A DNA stretch of 16,991 bases from Nitrososphaerota archaeon (GTDB lineage: Archaea > Thermoproteota > Nitrososphaeria > Nitrososphaerales > UBA183), in assembly GCA_029784825.1 (NCBI GenBank), contig JAFMAU010000038.1:1-16991 (forward strand), given 5' to 3'. The notes below the pieces were generated by a model. The model worked only from the letters and a program-made list of their open reading frames with translations, had not been told where the DNA came from and made no database searches. The translations under genes were made by a program, and so were the position numbers. Each line of letters starts with the position of its first letter. Positions within the stretch are counted from its first letter, which is position 1. Shown piece after piece: positions 13,814 through 16,991 of the stretch.

Positions 13814-14554
13814 CTATTTCACCACTGTTACCTGCGCGGCTCCCTTGGTTGTCGAGCCCAGGCGGTCCAGCAGGCCGGGCTGTCCGCCAGCCGGTATTTC
13901 TACTATTGCCGAGAGCGTCCCGTCGCCCAGCCAGTCCTCTTTGACTATCACCCCGAAGTTCTTCAGCACCCCTATCGTCTGCCCGGAATACTGCGCCGAG
14001 ACCTTTACCTGGAGCCTGATCTTCTCAGATTTCAGCGGAAGGATGGTCCTGAGAGCCTCAACGACCGTCTTCATCTGCTCGTTGGGGTCCTGGAAGGGGT
14101 CCACCGTGACTCTCGCTTCCTGCATCGCCTGGTCTATCCTCATTGGTGGGTGAGGAAGCAGCGTCCTCGGGTCGACGAAGTTCTTCGAGATCGCGGCTAT
14201 GATCGCCCTCCTCTTCTCGTCGGTCAGCTTCTTCCTCTGTTCCTGAGTAAGGTTGAGCTCCCCCCTCCTGAGGACTTCGAGGGAGGCCTTCGCGTGGTCG
14301 TCTGTGCCGAAGTGCTGGATCAGCTTCTCGCTGCTTGCCCTGAGTCCCTTTCGCGAGTCGAAGTACACTTCGTCAACAACGATGACAGTCGATGGTTCTA
14401 CGCTCCGTCCCTGTTTGAACGCCAGGGCGGAGTCGGGGTTTACGAGTATCTCGAAGTGCTCGCCGGCTATGGTAAGCTTAACGGTCGTGAACTTAGAAGA
14501 CTCGTGAGTCCTAGGTTTGAAATCGCCACCGCCGCGACCGAAGGCACCGCTCAT
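13814..14554 (-). CDS. sdo1: Ribosome maturation protein SDO1 (SBDS family)
   Basis: The 246-residue protein is the archaeal SBDS orthologue, involved in late maturation of the large subunit by release of initiation factor 6. The N-terminal FYSH domain contains GEHFEILVNPDSALAFKQGR (about 32-51). The middle helical domain has TDEKRRAIIAAISKNFVDP, and the third domain is a ferredoxin-like fold that ends in TKGAAQVTVVK. The ATG at 14554 is the best start: it follows the psmA stop by 14 nt, whereas the longer open frame runs into psmA. A short Gly-rich N-terminal extension (SGAFGRGGGD) before the FYSH domain is unusual. It sits between psmA and rrp4, its conserved position in archaea. Confidence 0.95.
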   Translation of the reverse strand: MSGAFGRGGGDFKPRTHESSKFTTVKLTIAGEHFEILVNPDSALAFKQGRSVEPSTVIVVDEVYFDSRKGLRASSEKLIQHFGTDDHAKASLEVLRRGELNLTQEQRKKLTDEKRRAIIAAISKNFVDPRTLLPHPPMRIDQAMQEARVTVDPFQDPNEQMKTVVEALRTILPLKSEKIRLQVKVSAQYSGQTIGVLKNFGVIVKEDWLGDGTLSAIVEIPAGGQPGLLDRLGSTTKGAAQVTVVK

Positions 14555-14568
14555 GCGAGGCCGCGCTG

Positions 14569-15315
14569 CTAGGAGCTCTTGGCTGGCGCCTTGTCTGACT
14601 TGGTCTTGGCCGCGGAAGCACCCTTGCTGACTTCCTGCTCCGCGAGGCGCCTCCACTTCTTTGTCCCGGCCTCCACGACCGAGACCTTGATGTGAGCCGT
14701 CCCTGTCTTGTCCTCGCTGACCAGGTAGATGCATTCGATGGCCAGAGTAATGGCTTCGTTCAGGCTGAGGCTGTCAGAGTAGTTCTTCTCCAGGTAGTCG
14801 TTGACCTGGTCGTTCCCTTGCCCTATCGCGATGGCATGGAAACCAGAGTATGTCCCTGTCGGGTCCGCGAGGTACACGACCGGTCCCGAATCGTCGACCC
14901 CTGCTATGATGAGAGACACGCCGAAGGGCCTCACACCGGCATACTGCGTGTACTGCTGGTTCATGTCAGCGATGCGCTTCGCGATGGCCTCCACGTCGAC
15001 AGGCTCGTCATAGATGAGCCTGTTGGACTGGGCCAACACTCTGGCACTGTCGACCTGAATCCTCGCGTCCGGGATGTATCCCGCGCCGACTGCGCCAACA
15101 TGGTCGTCAATCTGGAACATCTTGACGACTGACTCGGTACTCTGGAGCTTCTTCTGTTTCTCCTCGACGGCCAACACCACGCCTTCCTTTGTCCTGATGC
15201 CGACCGCAAGGTTTCCCCTTCTTACCGTCTCAAGGGCGTACTCAACCTGATACAACCTGCCGTCGGGCGAAAAAATTGTAATCGCCCTGTCGTATCCTGC
15301 CGAAGGTGCAAACAT
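14569..15315 (-). CDS. psmA: Proteasome alpha subunit
   Basis: The 248-residue protein forms the outer, gating rings of the 20S proteasome. The N-terminus has the gate residues and the alpha-type signature (GYDRAITIFSPDGRLYQVEY, about 7-26). The Gly-rich NLAVGIRTKEGVVLAVEEK and RPFGVSLIIAGVD segments follow. A Lys/Ala/Ser-rich tail of about 20 residues at the C-terminus is likely disordered. The ATG at 15315 is chosen because the signature begins right after it and a purine-rich AAGGAG-type motif lies upstream; the frame remains open upstream but across the promoter. It is the first gene of the exosome-proteasome superoperon. No beta subunit is encoded in this window. Confidence 0.96.
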   Translation of the reverse strand: MFAPSAGYDRAITIFSPDGRLYQVEYALETVRRGNLAVGIRTKEGVVLAVEEKQKKLQSTESVVKMFQIDDHVGAVGAGYIPDARIQVDSARVLAQSNRLIYDEPVDVEAIAKRIADMNQQYTQYAGVRPFGVSLIIAGVDDSGPVVYLADPTGTYSGFHAIAIGQGNDQVNDYLEKNYSDSLSLNEAITLAIECIYLVSEDKTGTAHIKVSVVEAGTKKWRRLAEQEVSKGASAAKTKSDKAPAKSS

Positions 15316-15355
15316 TTTCCTTGCCTTGCTCCTTTTTTCCAACGAATTCAGTGGG

Positions 15356-15363
15356 CTTTTAAA
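15356..15363 (-). promoter_or_regulatory. psmA: TATA box of psmA and the exosome-proteasome operon
   Basis: On the minus strand TTTAAAAG lies about 45 nt upstream of the psmA ATG. It predicts a leader of roughly 15-20 nt, which contains an AAAAGGAG ribosome-binding motif. This is the only promoter in the window that clearly predicts a leadered, Shine-Dalgarno-type mRNA. Confidence 0.65.
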
Positions 15364-15367
15364 CTGT

Positions 15368-15381
15368 TCTGAGGTCTGAGG
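15368..15381. repeat. Tandem 7-bp direct repeat between the psmA and amidotransferase promoters
   Basis: TCTGAGG occurs twice in tandem between the two divergent TATA boxes. It could be a regulator site or chance. Confidence 0.35.
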
Positions 15382-15395
15382 TCCTTCCCTCAAAG

Positions 15396-15403
15396 TTCTT
15401 AAC
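15396..15403 (+). promoter_or_regulatory. TATA-like box of the glutamine amidotransferase gene
   Basis: TTCTTAAC lies about 27-28 nt before the TTG at 15428. This supports both a leaderless transcript and the non-ATG start. Confidence 0.5.
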
Positions 15404-15427
15404 GCGAAGCTCAACTCGAAGGCCTGT

Positions 15428-16018
15428 TTGCCCGAAGTCCTGGTTGTCAACAACTACCCAACGCGAGACAGAGCGACGCACCTTGAGAGCTGCCTCGAGG
15501 GCAACGGCGCCAAAGTGACCTCCATCGAGTGGGACAAGGCCTCGGCGTCAAAGTTCGACTTGCACGACGGGGTGGTCCTTTCCGGGTCGCCCGACATGAT
15601 GACTGAGCAGAAGACCCAGTCGAAGTTCGAGGCAGAGGCGAAGTCGATATTGGACTCGCGGGTCCCCATTCTCGGGGTCTGCTTCGGCCACCAGCTGATG
15701 TCTCACGCCTTCGGCGGTCGCGTGGTGAGGGACAAGCAGCACGTAGAGGGCATGGTGAAGACCACCGTCCTCAATGAAGATCCCTTGTTCGAAGGGCTCC
15801 CCCAGTCACTGATGCTGTTGGAGTCGAGATACGAAGTGGTGGAGGCCGTCCCGGGCGGTTTCGTCCACCTCGCCAGGAGCGCAAGCAGCGACGTCGCTGC
15901 CATCAAGAATGAACGCAGGCTGCTATACGGCGTTCAGTTCCATCCGGAGCGGTATACCATCGAGAACCCGGCAGGAAACAGGGTCGTCGGTAACTTCGTC
16001 GGCCTGCTGAGAAGGTGA
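15428..16018 (+). CDS. Class I glutamine amidotransferase (GMP synthase glutaminase-like)
   Basis: The 196-residue single-domain protein hydrolyses glutamine to supply ammonia to a partner. The catalytic triad is visible: nucleophile Cys85 in GVCFGHQLM, and His172 and Glu174 in GVQFHPERY. The overall pattern (oxyanion-region LSGSPD, FEGLP, VPGGFVHLARS) is closest to GMP synthase subunit A. The usual Ser-His-x-Asp segment is replaced by ESRYEVVEAVP, so a different partner is possible. No synthetase subunit is encoded nearby. The TTG start is supported by the TATA-like box. The gene is divergent from psmA and followed after 21 nt by a JAMM protease gene, probably in one transcript. Confidence 0.85.
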   Translation: MPEVLVVNNYPTRDRATHLESCLEGNGAKVTSIEWDKASASKFDLHDGVVLSGSPDMMTEQKTQSKFEAEAKSILDSRVPILGVCFGHQLMSHAFGGRVVRDKQHVEGMVKTTVLNEDPLFEGLPQSLMLLESRYEVVEAVPGGFVHLARSASSDVAAIKNERRLLYGVQFHPERYTIENPAGNRVVGNFVGLLRR

Positions 16019-16039
16019 ACTCGGCTGCCGGTCCAAAAG

Positions 16040-16423
16040 GTGCTCTTCCGCAAAGAGGTCGTGGACAGCCTATTCACGTACTCCGCCATGGCATACCCCA
16101 GAGAAGGTATACTGCTCCTGAGAGGCAAGGTCAAGAAAGGGGTCGCGGAAGTGACCGGGGTCGTGGTCCCTCCGATGGCGGAACACGGCGCTGCCTTCTC
16201 GTCTTTCAACTGGTGGATGCTCCCCGTCGACCTGTCATACCTGGGAGTGGCCCATTCCCATCCTTCAGGGAACCACAACCCGTCCCACGAGGACCTCCTG
16301 CACGTTACGGGGCGGATAATGGTCATCATGGGGTACCCGTACGCCACGGTCGACAACCTTGGGGTCTACGACCATAACGGGAACCGGGTGCCCTTCGAGG
16401 TGTCAGAGGGCACGCGCGCATGA
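16040..16423 (+). CDS. JAMM/MPN+ metalloprotease (Mov34/PAD-1 family)
   Basis: The 127-residue single-domain protein carries a complete JAMM zinc site: Glu22 in REGILLL, and His72, His74 and Asp85 in HSHPSGNHNPSHED, with Ser82. Archaeal JAMM proteins of this size cleave isopeptide or linear bonds of ubiquitin-like SAMP modifiers; other members act on small sulfur carriers. The active site is intact, so it is predicted to be catalytic. The GTG at 16040 is 21 nt after the amidotransferase stop. Proximity to psmA (divergent, about 0.7 kb away) suggests a link between deconjugation and the proteasome, but that is contextual only. Confidence 0.92.
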   Translation: MLFRKEVVDSLFTYSAMAYPREGILLLRGKVKKGVAEVTGVVVPPMAEHGAAFSSFNWWMLPVDLSYLGVAHSHPSGNHNPSHEDLLHVTGRIMVIMGYPYATVDNLGVYDHNGNRVPFEVSEGTRA

Positions 16424-16433
16424 AACGCTAAGG

Positions 16434-16440
16434 CTTATAT
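16434..16440 (+). promoter_or_regulatory. TATA box of the 59-residue protein gene
   Basis: CTTATAT is one of the best TATA matches in the window. It lies about 28 nt before the ATG at 16465, predicting a leaderless, probably well expressed mRNA. Confidence 0.65.
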
Positions 16441-16464
16441 CGTCTGAATGAAAGGACTTGTCTC

Positions 16465-16644
16465 ATGTCACAGTACACCAAGGGTCAATCCTGGGGTGCG
16501 CTGAAGAAGGCCTGGCGTGGCTACAAGGTGGCCAAAGTCCAGAAGAACCCTGAAGACATGAAGAAGTATGCCGAGCGCATCAGGACCCTCCAGAGCGAGC
16601 TAGGGCTCGTGCAGGCGAAGTTCCCTGAGCTAGGTCTCAACTAG
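16465..16644 (+). CDS. Small basic protein of unknown function (59 residues)
   Basis: The frame runs from an ATG to a TAG without overlap with any other gene and is preceded by a strong TATA box at leaderless spacing. The product is Lys-rich in its first half (segments WGALKKAWRGYKVAKVQKN and MKKYAERIR). It is followed by an amphipathic helix (TLQSELGLVQAKFPELGLN). It has no Cys, no transmembrane segment and no recognisable zinc site. The predicted fold is mostly helical. Basic character and small size would suit a nucleic-acid- or ribosome-associated protein, but that is speculation. It falls below usual ORF length cut-offs. A T-rich stretch follows the stop. Confidence 0.75.
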   Translation: MSQYTKGQSWGALKKAWRGYKVAKVQKNPEDMKKYAERIRTLQSELGLVQAKFPELGLN

Positions 16645-16649
16645 ACCCA

Positions 16650-16664
16650 GCTCTTCCTCCTTTT
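16650..16664 (+). terminator. Possible T-rich archaeal terminator after the 59-residue gene
   Basis: A pyrimidine-rich stretch with a run of four T (TTCCTCCTTTTACC) begins a few bases after the stop, in the 18-bp gap before a convergent gene. Archaeal termination often uses such tracts without a hairpin. The evidence is weak. Confidence 0.3.
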
Positions 16665-16991
16665 ACCTAATCAAGTCGGCGTGGTTCGTAATGATCTGAT
16701 TTCTTAGATCTTGTGCTTGCTGAAGCGTGAAGTCTGGCTCTGCTGACACCAACACGAGCTTGTCCCCGAGATAGAACGTCATGATGTTCAGCCTCTCTCT
16801 CTTGTTGAACGTGAACTGGTTCTTCCCGAAGTAACGGTCCCACGTCCTGTCGTTGCTGATCTGTATCGTGATACCGGCGATGAGCATGATGCCTTCGCTC
16901 TGACGCTCGAGCGAGGCAATCCCCTTCCTCATCCCTCCTGCAATCTGCCTGCCTGTCTGGTCAAGAATCTGTGCAGAGCGGAGTCTCCTGT
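16663..16991 (-). CDS. Unrecognised protein, 5' end beyond the window (possible Thaumarchaeota DUF6659-like/roadblock-like fold)
   Basis: The frame is open to the right edge, so about 109 C-terminal residues are visible and the ATG at 16932 is probably internal. The pattern starts with ILDQTGRQIAGGMRKGI. A helical segment and FTFNKRERLNIMTFYLGDK follow, then LVLVSAEPDF and a final helix. This strand-helix-strand order resembles roadblock-like sensory domains and a family of small proteins frequent in Thaumarchaeota; I make this match from memory only. No catalytic residues are evident. Confidence 0.6.
   Translation of the reverse strand, partial: RRLRSAQILDQTGRQIAGGMRKGIASLERQSEGIMLIAGITIQISNDRTWDRYFGKNQFTFNKRERLNIMTFYLGDKLVLVSAEPDFTLQQAQDLRNQIITNHADLIR

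Noticed and set aside
13805..14572. 255-codon frame antisense to sdo1
   Set aside because: Antisense shadow of a certain conserved gene, no recognisable motifs.
15316..15453. Extended N-terminus of proteasome alpha
   Set aside because: Covers the psmA TATA box and the divergent gene start; the alpha signature begins right after the ATG at 15315.
1..16991. CRISPR arrays, tRNA or rRNA genes, insertion sequences
   Set aside because: No regularly spaced repeats, cloverleaf-like sequence or transposase frame was seen; nearly all sequence is occupied by conserved genes.

Overview
The window is a gene-dense, GC-rich stretch of archaeal chromosome. The archaeal assignment is secure. It carries the proteasome alpha/SDO1/Rrp4/Rrp41/Rrp42 superoperon, ribosomal protein L37Ae, a Pcc1-like protein, prefoldin beta, a CTP-dependent riboflavin kinase and an RbkR-type regulator. 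TATA-like boxes lie about 26-30 nt ahead of several start codons, as expected for leaderless archaeal mRNAs. A TACK archaeon of the Thaumarchaeota/Nitrososphaeria type (probably not a classical ammonia oxidiser) or a close relative is my best guess, but this is inference.

Left part (1-3116, plus strand): the C-terminal three quarters of an M1 zinc aminopeptidase (cut by the window edge), an unrecognised membrane-anchored extracellular protein of about 208 residues, and a flavin reductase-like FMN-binding protein.

Flavin uptake region (3119-9130): a minus-strand operon ribU - ecfA - ecfA - ecfT - XPF/ERCC4 nuclease - 53-residue small protein - LLM-class flavin/F420 oxidoreductase. After ribU every junction is a 4-nt stop/start overlap. 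ribU is divergent from rbkR (HTH fused to riboflavin kinase). The 58-bp gap between them holds a palindromic TATA box and a 12-bp perfect palindrome that looks like the RbkR operator. A second, HTH-less riboflavin kinase (ribK/rbkA) converges on rbkR, and the two genes overlap by 41 bp at their 3' ends. The likely circuit is riboflavin import by RibU-EcfAAT, phosphorylation to FMN by one or both kinases, and FMN-dependent repression by RbkR.

Middle (9179-9712): a Nudix protein with the type I isopentenyl-diphosphate isomerase metal site but with Thr in place of the catalytic Cys.

Exosome-proteasome superoperon (15315 down to 9709, minus strand): psmA, sdo1, rrp4, rrp41, rrp42, rpl37ae, pcc1-like, then pfdB and a DHH phosphoesterase, which probably also have their own internal promoter. 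The genes are tightly packed or overlapping. rpoP, often found beside rpl37ae in this cluster, is not present.

Right part (15428-16991): divergent from psmA are a class I glutamine amidotransferase and a JAMM-type metalloprotease. They are followed by a strongly promoted 59-residue basic protein of unknown function and, on the minus strand, the 3' part of an unrecognised gene that runs off the window. The longest intergenic gap is about 112 bp. I found no rRNA, tRNA, CRISPR or mobile element.
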